Source: Bacteroidales bacterium
GTDB lineage: Bacteria > Bacteroidota > Bacteroidia > Bacteroidales > UBA932
Direction of reading: 5' to 3'
DNA: 64,000 bases
Assembly: GCA_017509755.1 (NCBI GenBank)
Contig: JAFWOY010000004.1
Coordinates: forward strand, 1 to 64,000
Shown here: positions 7,341 through 15,539 of the stretch, piece after piece
How positions within the stretch are numbered: position 1 is the first letter of the stretch
Layout of the letters: every line of letters starts with the position of its first letter
The notes under the pieces: generated by a model
What the model was told of the DNA's origin: nothing
The model's database searches: none
Seen by the model: only the letters and a program-made list of their open reading frames with translations
Position numbers and translations under genes: made by a program

Positions 7341-9263
7341 ATGGCGTCCTATCTGCAGATTGAAAACATATCCAAGTCGTACGGGCCGAAGGTGCTGTTC
7401 GACCATATCGGCTTCAATGTGAATGAAGGCGACAAGATGGCTTTGATCGCGCCGAATGGTACGGGGAAGACTTCGCTGATGCGGATCCTGGCCGGGAAGG
7501 ACAAGTCTGACTCGGGCGGGCAGATCAAGTTTCTCAAGGAAATCCGGATTGCTTTCCTGGAACAGGACTACGCTTATGACCCGGATGCTACGCTCCTCGA
7601 TCAGGTGCTCGCGGGCAGCACTCCTTTCCTCGCTCACCTCGACGAAACGGGCCAGTTCGACTATGAGCACCGCATCGTGCGGCTGCTCACCGAATTCGGC
7701 TTGCGGCCGGAGCAACGGATGCGCGAGCTCTCGGGCGGCGAGATCAAACGCGTGGCCATCACCCAAGTGCTTGCGGCGGAAGCTGATTTCCTGATTCTCG
7801 ACGAGCCTACGAACCATCTGGATGTGGATGCCATCGAATACCTCGAGAACTATCTGCGCCGCTCCCGCTGCACCCTTTTCATGGTGACGCACGACCGGTA
7901 TTTTCTCGACCGGGTGTGCAACATTGTGATGGAACTCGACCACGGCCAGATCTATATCTACAAAGGGGACTACGCCAATTACTTGGAAAAACGTGCGGAG
8001 CGCATCGCCAACTACAATGCGGAAACCGACAAGGTGCGAAACCTCCTGCGGCGCGAGTTGGAATGGATGCACGCCACCCCTTGCGCCCGCACCGGCAAGG
8101 CCAAATACCGCAAACAGGCTTTCTGGGAACTGAAAGGACGCGCCGAACAAGCCTATACCGTCCGCCAGGTCTCGATGGAAGCGCTCGAAGGCGCCACTCG
8201 TCTGGGAACCAAAATCATCGATTGCTATGATGTGTCCTTCTCATATACTGAAGACCCGGGGCGTATGGGATTTGCCAGCGCGCAGTCAGAACCTTTTCGG
8301 GCCAGCGAGGGCGCTTGGCCCGAAAGAACCGTGACTGATCCACCAGGCCAGCCCACTCCCATACACCCCGGAACCACCAAAGGCTTATTGATCAAAGATT
8401 TTACCTATAAGTTCCAACGGTATGACCGGATTGGGATTGTGGGACGGAACGGCATCGGGAAGAGTACTTTCATCGATCTGCTGACGGGTGCGTTGGAACC
8501 GACGGAAGGACGGATTGAACGGGGCGAGTCACTCAAGATCGGTTACTATCATCAAAGCGGAATCCAGTTTGACGAAGGCCAGACCGTTCTGGAGACCATC
8601 CGCAACACCAGCCTGCTCGAACAGTTCCTGTTTCCCCATGACATGTGGAACAATCCGATAGCCCGCCTCAGCGGCGGCGAACGGCGACGGCTCTATCTGC
8701 TGACCATCCTGATGCAGCAGCCCAACCTGCTGATCCTCGACGAGCCCACCAACGACCTCGACATCGTGACCCTAAACATCCTGGAGGAGTATCTGCTGGA
8801 CTTCAAAGGCTCCCTGATCGTCGTCTCCCACGACCGCCATTTCCTGGACCGCGTCGTGGACCATCTCCTCGTCTTTTGCGGCGAAGGCCTGATCAAGGAC
8901 TTTGTCGGCGGCTATACCGAATACCGCTCGTTTATCAAAGATTACGAAGCCCAGCAGCGGTCCGCCGCCCGAAGGGTACAAAGCCAAGCAACGGATGGAG
9001 CGCCGAAAGGCGGGATTCCCGTTCAAGCTGGGCAAGACGAGAAGAAACCTGTAAAGAAACGCCTGTCGTATAAGGAACAACGGGAATTCGACCAACTGGA
9101 AGTCGAGTTGGAGAAACTCAATGCTGAAAAGGAAACGATTGAAACCCTGCTGGCGGGCGGAAGTGCCTCTTATGAGGAAATCCGAACCGCTTCCGCTCGC
9201 TACGAGGCTCTTAAACAAGAACTCGACGAGAAAGAAACCCGCTGGCTCGAACTCAGCCTCTGA
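7341..9263 (+). CDS. ABC-F family ATPase, Uup-like, with in-frame palindromic-element insertion
   Basis: 640 residues with two ABC domains and no membrane segments, as in translation-associated ABC-F proteins. Domain 1 has Walker A APNGTGKTS (37-45), signature LSGGEIKR and Walker B LILDEPTNHLD. Domain 2 has GRNGIGKST (around 367), LSGGERRR and LLILDEPTNDLD. The C-terminal tail (about 565-640) is a charged coiled coil like that of Uup, which binds nucleic acid and ribosomes. Between the first strand of domain 2 (VSFSYTED) and the next (LLIKDFTYKF), where relatives have a short turn, about 39 residues (306-344) are encoded by a palindrome at 8256-8370. Frame and flanks are intact. A -7 box sits just upstream. 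Confidence 0.92.
   Translation: MASYLQIENISKSYGPKVLFDHIGFNVNEGDKMALIAPNGTGKTSLMRILAGKDKSDSGGQIKFLKEIRIAFLEQDYAYDPDATLLDQVLAGSTPFLAHLDETGQFDYEHRIVRLLTEFGLRPEQRMRELSGGEIKRVAITQVLAAEADFLILDEPTNHLDVDAIEYLENYLRRSRCTLFMVTHDRYFLDRVCNIVMELDHGQIYIYKGDYANYLEKRAERIANYNAETDKVRNLLRRELEWMHATPCARTGKAKYRKQAFWELKGRAEQAYTVRQVSMEALEGATRLGTKIIDCYDVSFSYTEDPGRMGFASAQSEPFRASEGAWPERTVTDPPGQPTPIHPGTTKGLLIKDFTYKFQRYDRIGIVGRNGIGKSTFIDLLTGALEPTEGRIERGESLKIGYYHQSGIQFDEGQTVLETIRNTSLLEQFLFPHDMWNNPIARLSGGERRRLYLLTILMQQPNLLILDEPTNDLDIVTLNILEEYLLDFKGSLIVVSHDRHFLDRVVDHLLVFCGEGLIKDFVGGYTEYRSFIKDYEAQQRSAARRVQSQATDGAPKGGIPVQAGQDEKKPVKKRLSYKEQREFDQLEVELEKLNAEKETIETLLAGGSASYEEIRTASARYEALKQELDEKETRWLELSL
8256..8370. repeat. Palindromic element inserted in the ABC-F gene (copy 2)
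   Basis: Outer inverted repeat of 15 bp with one mismatch (8256-8270 with 8356-8370). Inside are a 6-bp pair (CAGTCA 8283-8288 with TGACTG 8332-8337) and a 10-bp inner stem (TTTCGGGCCA 8295-8304 with TGGCCCGAAA 8316-8325). The apex AGCGAGGGCGCTT and the flanks AGAACC, GAAAGAACC and TCCACCAGGCC match copy 1 at 3223-3352. The two inner stems differ in sequence, but each remains paired. The element is read here in the plus direction, the opposite of its reading direction in trmO, and contributes residues 306-344. Confidence 0.9.
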
Positions 9264-9266
9264 CCC

Positions 9267-9992
9267 TTACTTCGCAATGGGCTTGCCTTCCGCATCCACG
9301 CGGACAAAACCCTTCCCGTTCCAGACGTAATCCCAGGTCTCGACAGTTGGTACGATGACCCGTTCCTCGTCGGCATCCATATACTCCTCGCCATAGGTCA
9401 GATAGTCCAGATCCAGCGAGACCCCCAACCCTTTATCGCCAAAGGTATACTGATAGTTGGGCTGCTCGGCTATCGCCTGGATTTCAGCCAAATCCACATT
9501 GGACTGGCTATAGTCCATCAGCTGTTTGGCATCCGGGCACGGCAGGAGCGCATTCGTTTCGGGTGTCAACTTCCCGTCCACGTAATTGTAGGCCCCGGAA
9601 CGGTCATAACCGCAGAGCCCGTCGTAGCCGGCATAAGAGACCCAATAAGCCCGCCATCCACCAGAATCCAGCGGATAGCACTGCAAGGTAAAGTAGCCGT
9701 ACAGACCCGGGTCCATGTCAATCTCGTATCCCTGTACCGAATCGGAAAAAAACAGCGGATTGCGTGATTCAGCCGCCGCATCCTCCGTTGTGTCCCGTTG
9801 CAGGGCCCGGCAATAATCGGGCAGGTCCTCTTTCGGAATCAAGTTGTAAATTTCCAGGGCAATGTCACGTGTAGGAATGACTTCCGCGCCGGGTGCGACA
9901 GGCTCCGGAACCTGGTTTTTGTTTTTGTCACAAGCCGTCAACAGCAACCCTGCTGTTGCCAGGCAAAGTATCCACCGAAAAAAATGCATCAT
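9267..9992 (-). CDS. Hypothetical lipoprotein, paralogue of the adjacent upstream gene
   Basis: 241 residues with a lipobox (LLTAC, Cys21). No named family is recognised. It shares a module with the neighbouring 9989-11071 product: IALEIYNLIPKEDLPDYCR, a GLYGYFTLQCYPLDSGGWRAYWVSYAG-type segment, GAYNYVDGKLTPE, and a final VETWDYVWNGKGFV. The module occurs once here. Start ATG overlaps the upstream stop as ATGA, so translation is probably coupled. It is convergent with the ABC-F gene. A secreted or periplasmic role is likely, function unknown. Confidence 0.7.
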   Translation of the reverse strand: MMHFFRWILCLATAGLLLTACDKNKNQVPEPVAPGAEVIPTRDIALEIYNLIPKEDLPDYCRALQRDTTEDAAAESRNPLFFSDSVQGYEIDMDPGLYGYFTLQCYPLDSGGWRAYWVSYAGYDGLCGYDRSGAYNYVDGKLTPETNALLPCPDAKQLMDYSQSNVDLAEIQAIAEQPNYQYTFGDKGLGVSLDLDYLTYGEEYMDADEERVIVPTVETWDYVWNGKGFVRVDAEGKPIAK

Positions 9993-11071
9993 AGATCTCC
10001 AAAATTACGGCCGTTCCAAGGGAAACGGGCCAAGATTTCCTGATTTCCCAACGCGTTGACTTCAGCCACCGTCACCGCGTCTTCTTCCAATTCAAGATAG
10101 GCTCCCTCATTCGCCCAAAGGACTTGCCCTACCAGTTCATCGAACCGTTCTTTGGGGAGGGAGACCAGTTTTCCGTCCTTATAGTCAAATAAATGAAGTA
10201 CATTCCTTTGGCTTCCGATCTGTGCGACCCGCCAACCACCGTCTTCCCTGGGATAACCCCGCACACTGAAAACATCTTCTTCTTCGCTATCGGGCCCCGT
10301 GAAACCGTTCCCGATGAAAACGCAATCTTTCGCTTTCCCGGCACACAGTTCGCGGGCGATGATGCGCATATCGATGCAGTCCAGCACATCACGGACTGGC
10401 TCTCCATGTGCATCCACCAGGACGAGGCGTTTCCCATTCCAGTCATACCGCCAGGTTTCCACCTTGGGCAGGATGACATCTTCTTCATCGAGCAGATAAT
10501 CGATGTCGATGGTCACATAGAGGCCCTCATTCCCGAACTCATAGGTATAGAAAGGCGTCTCCGCGATGGAGAAGCATTCTTCAACCGGAAGATTGCCTTC
10601 ATTGAAATCGATCATGTCCCACGGACTGGGCAACGGCAATGTCCAGTCTTCCTCCGGGGTCAGTTTCCCGTCCACATAGTTGTAGGCGCCAGCCCGGTCA
10701 AAGCCCAGGAGGCCTTCCATTCCGGCACTTGCAATCCAGAAGGCACGCCATCCTCCCGCCGAAAGCGGATAACAATGCAGGGTAAAAAGCCCGTTGAATC
10801 CGGCTTCCAAGCCGAGATCATAACCTTGAACCTGGGCCGTGAAGTTGCGCGGGTCGCCGGCGGTCTCATCCTTGTCCTGCGACAGGTCGCGACAATAGTC
10901 GGGCAAATCTGTCTGCGGGATCAGCGCGTAGATTTCCAGGGCTATTTCCTGGTCTGCCTGGGACGGGGCCACTGCGGGTACGGCGTCGCGCCCCGGTTTC
11001 TTGTCACAAGCAGCCAGCAGCAGGAGTGCCGCAGCCAAGGCACAGACTGTTGTTCGGAAAAACGTGTCCAT
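9989..11071 (-). CDS. Hypothetical lipoprotein with N-terminal module shared with the downstream gene
   Basis: About 360 residues from the preferred ATG at 11071 (MDTFFRTTVCALAAALLLLAACDKK, lipobox LLAAC). An upstream in-frame ATG at 11113 would bury the signal peptide behind 14 polar residues and is disfavoured. The N-terminal module (IALEIYALIPQTDLPDYCR through VETWRYDWNGKRLV) matches the whole of the neighbouring 241-residue lipoprotein, pointing to tandem duplication. The C-terminal half may be a diverged second copy of the plan, with a GYPREDGGWRVA segment, a DYKDGKL segment and a final PWNGRNFG. A TATCTTTA -7-like box lies upstream. Function unknown. Confidence 0.68.
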   Translation of the reverse strand: MDTFFRTTVCALAAALLLLAACDKKPGRDAVPAVAPSQADQEIALEIYALIPQTDLPDYCRDLSQDKDETAGDPRNFTAQVQGYDLGLEAGFNGLFTLHCYPLSAGGWRAFWIASAGMEGLLGFDRAGAYNYVDGKLTPEEDWTLPLPSPWDMIDFNEGNLPVEECFSIAETPFYTYEFGNEGLYVTIDIDYLLDEEDVILPKVETWRYDWNGKRLVLVDAHGEPVRDVLDCIDMRIIARELCAGKAKDCVFIGNGFTGPDSEEEDVFSVRGYPREDGGWRVAQIGSQRNVLHLFDYKDGKLVSLPKERFDELVGQVLWANEGAYLELEEDAVTVAEVNALGNQEILARFPWNGRNFGDL

Positions 11072-11119
11072 TCGTCTTATTTTGAAACTATAAAGATACA
11101 TAGAATAACGCATTTTTCC

Positions 11120-11127
11120 TACCTTTG
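11120..11127 (+). promoter_or_regulatory. -7 box for the M13 peptidase operon
   Basis: TACCTTTG lies 14 bases before the ATG at 11142 and 32 before the ATG at 11160. Transcription starting just after it would leave only a few bases ahead of 11142, which favours 11160 as the true start. Confidence 0.6.
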
Positions 11128-11159
11128 CAGCACTGAAAACTATGACAAATCAAATATTC

Positions 11160-13187
11160 ATGAAAAAGATGATCTTCTTGTTGGCAGCAGTGGGGCTTGC
11201 AGCAGCTTCCTGCGGAACCAAACAACCGGCCAAGGTCGCCGGCATCAATTATGATTACATGGACACGACGGTCAAGCCGGGTGACGATTTCGCCAAGTAT
11301 GCCACGGGGCACTGGGGCGATTTCAACCCGCAGCCGCCGGAGTACCCTTCCTGGGGCGCTTTCACCAAACTGCGTGAAGACAACACCAAGACCCTGGCCG
11401 GCCTGATCCAGGGTCTCGCCGCCCAGGACAATGAAAAGGGCAGCATTGCCCAGAAGATCGGCGATCTCTACAACATGGCGATGGACTCCGTCCGCCTGAA
11501 CGCCGACGGCGCCGCGCCATTGAAGGCCCACCTGGCGGAGATCGACGCCCTCAAAACCCGCGAAGACCTGCTGAAATACTGCGCCAAAGAGCACGACAAC
11601 CTGCTCTTCAGCATGTATGTGAGTGCCGACGAAAAAGACTCCAAGAACAACATCGTCTCCATCGGCCAGGGCGGCCTGACCCTGCGCAACAAGGAGTACT
11701 ACTCCTCGAAGGATCCCCAGAACGTGAAGGTCCGCGAAGCCACGAAGGAGCACATGAAGAACCTGTTCGTCCTGGCCGGCTATCCGGAGAAAGAAGCGGC
11801 TGCGAAGGTGGCCCGCATCTGGGCGCTTGAGACCGAGCTCGCCGCCGCGCACTATTCGATGGAAGAGCAGCGCGTCCCCGAGAAGAACTACCACAAGATG
11901 AGCGTCGACGAACTGATGAAACTCTGCAAGCCTTTCGACTGGAAGACCTATCTGAAGGACTATCGCTACGACAAGACCGAGGTCGTGGACCTCGGCCAGC
12001 CCGAACCGGTGGCCAAGGCCTGCAAGATGCTGATGACCACGCCGCTCGAGACTCTCAAGGACGTCTATCGCTGGCAGATCATCAATGGCGGTTCCTCCCT
12101 GCTGTCCGATGACTTCATCCAGGAGAATTTCGAATATAGCCGCAAGATTTACGGCACCCAGGAAGTTACTCCGCGCTGGAAGCGTGCGGTCGGCCTGGTG
12201 GACGGCCTGATGTCCGACGCCGTGGGCCAGATGTACGGCGAGAAATACTTCCCCGCCGAGGCCAAGGCCGAAATGATCGACCTGGTCGGCAAACTCCAGA
12301 AATCGCTGGGCGAGCGCATCAAGGCCCAGGAATGGATGACCGAGGAGACCAAAGCCAAGGCGCTCGACAAACTCGCCGCCTTCCACGTGAAAGTGGGCTA
12401 TCCCGACAAGTGGGATGATCTCACGCCGCTGGTGATCGACCCGGAGAAGTCGCTCTACGAGAACGCCCGCGTGGCTTCCCAGTTCTACTGGGATCTGAAC
12501 TACGGCAAGCGCTACAACAAGCCCGTTGACCGCGACGAATGGCTGATGCCCGCCCAGATGGTCAATGCCTACTACAACCCGACCACCAATGAGATCTGCT
12601 TCCCCGCCGCCATCCTGCAGCCCCCGTTCTTCGATATGAACGCGGACGCCGCCGCCAACTATGGCGCTATCGGCGTGGTGATCGGCCACGAGATGACCCA
12701 CGGCTTCGACGACCAGGGCCGCCTCTACACGAAGGAAGGCAACCTCGAGAACTGGTGGACCGACGCCGACGCGGAAGGTTTCAAGAAACCTTGCGACGCG
12801 ATGGTCGAATACTTCAACAGCCTCTGGGTGATTCCGGGTGAGTTGCATGCCAACGGCGCGCTTACGCTGGGTGAGAACCTGGCTGACCACGGCGGCCTGA
12901 ACATTTCTTACAACGCTTTCCAGATGTGGCAGAAAGAGCACGGCCGGCTGAAAGACGACAACGGCTTGACGCCCGAGCAGCGCTTCTTCCTGGCCTATGC
13001 CAACGTGTGGGCCGGTACGACTTCCGAAGAGATGCTCCGCTACAATACGATGATGGACGTGCACTCCGTGCACTACCTCCGCATCAACGGCGCCCTGGCT
13101 CAGTGCGACTTCTGGTATGACGCCTTCGGTATCCAGCCGGAAGACGCCATGTACGTTGCTCCTGAAAACCGCGTCCGCGTGTGGTAA
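11160..13187 (+). CDS. M13-family (neprilysin-like) zinc metallopeptidase lipoprotein
   Basis: About 675 residues from ATG 11160 (MKKMIFLLAAVGLAAASCGTK, lipobox AASC). An in-frame ATG at 11142 would add six residues. The family zinc site is complete: HEMTH in VIGHEMTHGFDDQG, the third ligand in GENLADHGG, and upstream the substrate-binding NAYYNP segment. M13 enzymes are large exopeptidase-like or oligopeptide-cutting ectoenzymes; as a lipoprotein this one should act in the periplasm or on the surface. Length is normal and the C-terminus (ENRVRVW) is typical. A HAD gene and a VanZ gene follow within a few bases. Confidence 0.95.
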   Translation: MKKMIFLLAAVGLAAASCGTKQPAKVAGINYDYMDTTVKPGDDFAKYATGHWGDFNPQPPEYPSWGAFTKLREDNTKTLAGLIQGLAAQDNEKGSIAQKIGDLYNMAMDSVRLNADGAAPLKAHLAEIDALKTREDLLKYCAKEHDNLLFSMYVSADEKDSKNNIVSIGQGGLTLRNKEYYSSKDPQNVKVREATKEHMKNLFVLAGYPEKEAAAKVARIWALETELAAAHYSMEEQRVPEKNYHKMSVDELMKLCKPFDWKTYLKDYRYDKTEVVDLGQPEPVAKACKMLMTTPLETLKDVYRWQIINGGSSLLSDDFIQENFEYSRKIYGTQEVTPRWKRAVGLVDGLMSDAVGQMYGEKYFPAEAKAEMIDLVGKLQKSLGERIKAQEWMTEETKAKALDKLAAFHVKVGYPDKWDDLTPLVIDPEKSLYENARVASQFYWDLNYGKRYNKPVDRDEWLMPAQMVNAYYNPTTNEICFPAAILQPPFFDMNADAAANYGAIGVVIGHEMTHGFDDQGRLYTKEGNLENWWTDADAEGFKKPCDAMVEYFNSLWVIPGELHANGALTLGENLADHGGLNISYNAFQMWQKEHGRLKDDNGLTPEQRFFLAYANVWAGTTSEEMLRYNTMMDVHSVHYLRINGALAQCDFWYDAFGIQPEDAMYVAPENRVRVW

Positions 13188-13194
13188 TCGCCGT

Positions 13195-14040
13195 ATGAAG
13201 AAGAAGCCCACCGTAGCGTTGATCTACGATTTCGACGGAACGCTGTCTCCGGGCAACATGCAGGAGTTCGGCTTCATCCAGGCTGTCGGGCAGACACCCG
13301 ACGAGTTCTGGAGCAAAAGCAACAGCGTACCCGACGGACAGGAAGTCAGCAGCATCCTCTCCTACATGAAGTTGATGATCGACGAGGCTCGTGAGAAAGG
13401 AATCTCGCTCACGCGGGATTCCTTTGTCTCCTTCGGCCGGCACATCCAGCTCTATGAAGGGGTCAAGGAGTGGTTTGCCCTGATCAACGAATATGGCAAG
13501 CGGCACGGCGTTGTTGTCGAACACTACATCAATTCCTCCGGCCAGGTCGAACTGATCGAAGGCACGTCCATCGCCCATGAATTCAAGAAGATTTTCGCCT
13601 GCTCGTTCTGGTATGACGAAAGCGGCGTGGCCGTGTGGCCTGCCGTGGCTGTGGATTACACGGGCAAGACGCAGTTCCTCTTCAAGATCGCCAAGGGCAT
13701 CATGGACATCAGCGACAACACGAAGGTCAACGAAAGCCAGAAAGAGGACGACAAGCCGATCCCGTTCAGCCACATGATCTATCTGGGTGACGGGACGACA
13801 GATGTCCCTTGCATGAAGATCGTCAAGATGTTCGGCGGCAATTCCATTGCAGTCTATTCGCGCGAGAACCAGCGTCAGCAGGAAACAGCCCGCAAACTGC
13901 TCAAGCAGGACCGGGTGAATTTCATCTGCGAGGCGGACTACCGGGTGGGTGGCCAGATCTACGAGGTGGTGACGACCATCATCGACAAGATCAAGGCAGA
14001 GAATGATTTCAATGCGCTCATGCGCAAGAACCGGAGATAA
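13195..14040 (+). CDS. HAD-superfamily hydrolase
   Basis: 281 residues starting at the ATG seven bases after the M13 stop. Motif I is IYDFDGTLSPG near the N-terminus, with nucleophile and acid Asp in DFDGT. A later YLGDGTTDVPC segment matches motif IV (metal-binding Asp). An alpha-helical cap lies between. These are the marks of a phosphatase of the haloacid dehalogenase fold. The middle segment HYINSSGQVELIEGTSIAHEF suits the motif II region. Substrate is not evident. Its stop overlaps the VanZ start by one base. Confidence 0.88.
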   Translation: MKKKPTVALIYDFDGTLSPGNMQEFGFIQAVGQTPDEFWSKSNSVPDGQEVSSILSYMKLMIDEAREKGISLTRDSFVSFGRHIQLYEGVKEWFALINEYGKRHGVVVEHYINSSGQVELIEGTSIAHEFKKIFACSFWYDESGVAVWPAVAVDYTGKTQFLFKIAKGIMDISDNTKVNESQKEDDKPIPFSHMIYLGDGTTDVPCMKIVKMFGGNSIAVYSRENQRQQETARKLLKQDRVNFICEADYRVGGQIYEVVTTIIDKIKAENDFNALMRKNRR

Positions 14041-14426
14041 TGAAAACGTTCTGGCGCATCAGCAAGATTGTCTTGTTCCTGGCCTACGTAGCGGCAGTGG
14101 CCTGGTTGTGCTTTGGTACCTTCAAGCCCGATCCGAGCATCCCGCGTACGATCTTCAACATTCCAACGGACAAGGTCGTCCATTTCCTGATGTTCCTCCC
14201 CTTCCCGATCCTGGGCACGATCGCCTTCGATTTCCGTTCCTGGTGGAGAGCCCTCAGCATCATGACTATCCTGGCCAACCTGGCGGCCTTTACCTTCGAA
14301 CAGCTTCAAAGCCGCATTACCACGGTCCGTGTCACCGATCCTACCGACCTCAATGCCAATTTCCTTGGCATCTCCCTCGGCCTCCTCATCGCCATCATCA
14401 TCGGATTGGCAATCCGCCGGAAATAA
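14040..14426 (+). CDS. VanZ-family membrane protein
   Basis: 128 residues with four hydrophobic segments and the family's characteristic PTDKVVHFLMFLPFPILG around 40-57, where the D-K-x-x-H-F core is diagnostic. VanZ-like proteins are widespread inner-membrane proteins; some affect glycopeptide resistance, but most have no proven function. No other van genes are nearby. ATG overlaps the HAD stop by one base, making an M13-HAD-VanZ operon. Confidence 0.88.
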   Translation: MKTFWRISKIVLFLAYVAAVAWLCFGTFKPDPSIPRTIFNIPTDKVVHFLMFLPFPILGTIAFDFRSWWRALSIMTILANLAAFTFEQLQSRITTVRVTDPTDLNANFLGISLGLLIAIIIGLAIRRK

Positions 14427-14438
14427 AGGCGGCGGCGG

Positions 14439-15455
14439 TTAATCCACCGGGAAGGTGCGGCTGATCGGGAAGAGGCCGAAGAGGCCGCCGGTGTGGATGA
14501 AGAGGATGTTTTCCGAGGAGCGGAGACGGCCGCCTTCGCGTAGTTCGCAGACCATGCCGTACGTAGCTTTGCCGGTATAGACCGGGTCGAAGACGGTGGC
14601 TTCGAGACGGGCCATGCGGCGGATGTGCTCCAGCTCCTCCGGACGGCTCAAGGCGTAGCCGATTCCCACATATTCCTCGAAGAACTCAAAATCGGACGGC
14701 TTGAGCGAAGCCGCCCATTTCGACACTTCGTGTTCCGAAATCTCACCCTGATTGAACAGATACGGCAATGCCTCACAGGAAATACGCGCCGCAATGTCTT
14801 GAAAGTAAGCAGCATCGTCGCAGACGCAGACACCGATGACCCGCTTGCCATAGCCGTGAATCAAGTTGGCCAGCTGCAGGCCGGCCAGCGTGCCGCCTGA
14901 GCCCGTGGCAACGACCACTGTGTCGAAGCGGATTCCCATCTCCTGCTCCTGCTCCACGATTTCTTTCATCGCCGCATAGTAGCCGAGTACCCCCACGCCG
15001 AAAGAAGCCCCTTCGGGGATGATGTACGGCTTGTAGCCCTGGGCCGCGTAGGCGTCGGCCATCTCCTGCATGATGTCGCCGCGATGATCGCGGTATTCTT
15101 CGCGGGTGCAGAAACGCACGTCGGCCCCCATCAGCCGGTCGAGGAAATAGTTGCCTTCCAGCGGAGGATACTCGCTGATGCGCAGCAGGACAGCTGACTT
15201 CAGGCCCAGATGCGTGGCTACGGCTACTGTGGCCCGGCAGTGGTTGGACTGGATGCCACCGCAGGTAATCAGCAGGTTGCAACCTTGTGCGAGCGCCTCG
15301 TCCACAGCGAATTCCAGCTTGCGGATCTTATTGCCCGACCATTCGCTGCCTGTCTGGTCGTCACGTTTGACATAGATTTGTTTGCCACATTCATCCGACC
15401 AGCGGGAAAAGTGCTGAATCTTCGTCGGGAGATTGGCCAGAGCCAGTTTTTTCAT
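14439..15455 (-). CDS. PLP-dependent D-cysteine desulfhydrase / ACC deaminase family enzyme
   Basis: 338 residues from ATG 15455. Family sequence includes YVKRDDQTG, SGNKIRKLEF (the PLP lysine in GNKIRKL), TCGGIQSNHCRATV, and the phosphate-binding VATGSGGTLAGL. These identify the fold-type II group holding D-cysteine desulfhydrase and 1-aminocyclopropane-1-carboxylate deaminase, which release ammonia from their substrates. D-cysteine desulfhydrase is the more likely activity in a gut bacterium, but sequence alone does not decide. An upstream ATG at 15482 lies only a few bases beyond the -7 box at 15488-15495, so it is disfavoured. Confidence 0.88.
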   Translation of the reverse strand: MKKLALANLPTKIQHFSRWSDECGKQIYVKRDDQTGSEWSGNKIRKLEFAVDEALAQGCNLLITCGGIQSNHCRATVAVATHLGLKSAVLLRISEYPPLEGNYFLDRLMGADVRFCTREEYRDHRGDIMQEMADAYAAQGYKPYIIPEGASFGVGVLGYYAAMKEIVEQEQEMGIRFDTVVVATGSGGTLAGLQLANLIHGYGKRVIGVCVCDDAAYFQDIAARISCEALPYLFNQGEISEHEVSKWAASLKPSDFEFFEEYVGIGYALSRPEELEHIRRMARLEATVFDPVYTGKATYGMVCELREGGRLRSSENILFIHTGGLFGLFPISRTFPVD

Positions 15456-15487
15456 GTTTTGTGCGGATTTTTGAAAATACATTTTCA

Positions 15488-15505
15488 CAAATATAAGTAA
15501 ATTTG
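15488..15505. promoter_or_regulatory. Back-to-back -7 boxes of two divergent promoters
   Basis: CAAATATA at 15488-15495 (TATATTTG on the minus strand) serves the PLP enzyme. TAAATTTG at 15498-15505 serves the 1009-residue protein at 15540. Only two bases separate the boxes, so polymerase can occupy just one at a time. Confidence 0.6.
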
Positions 15506-15539
15506 TAGGATAAACCTCGACAAAAACACACGACCCGAT

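Noticed and set aside
14040..14426. Glycopeptide-resistance gene
   Set aside because: VanZ-like proteins are common outside van clusters, and no vanA/vanH/vanX or regulator is nearby.
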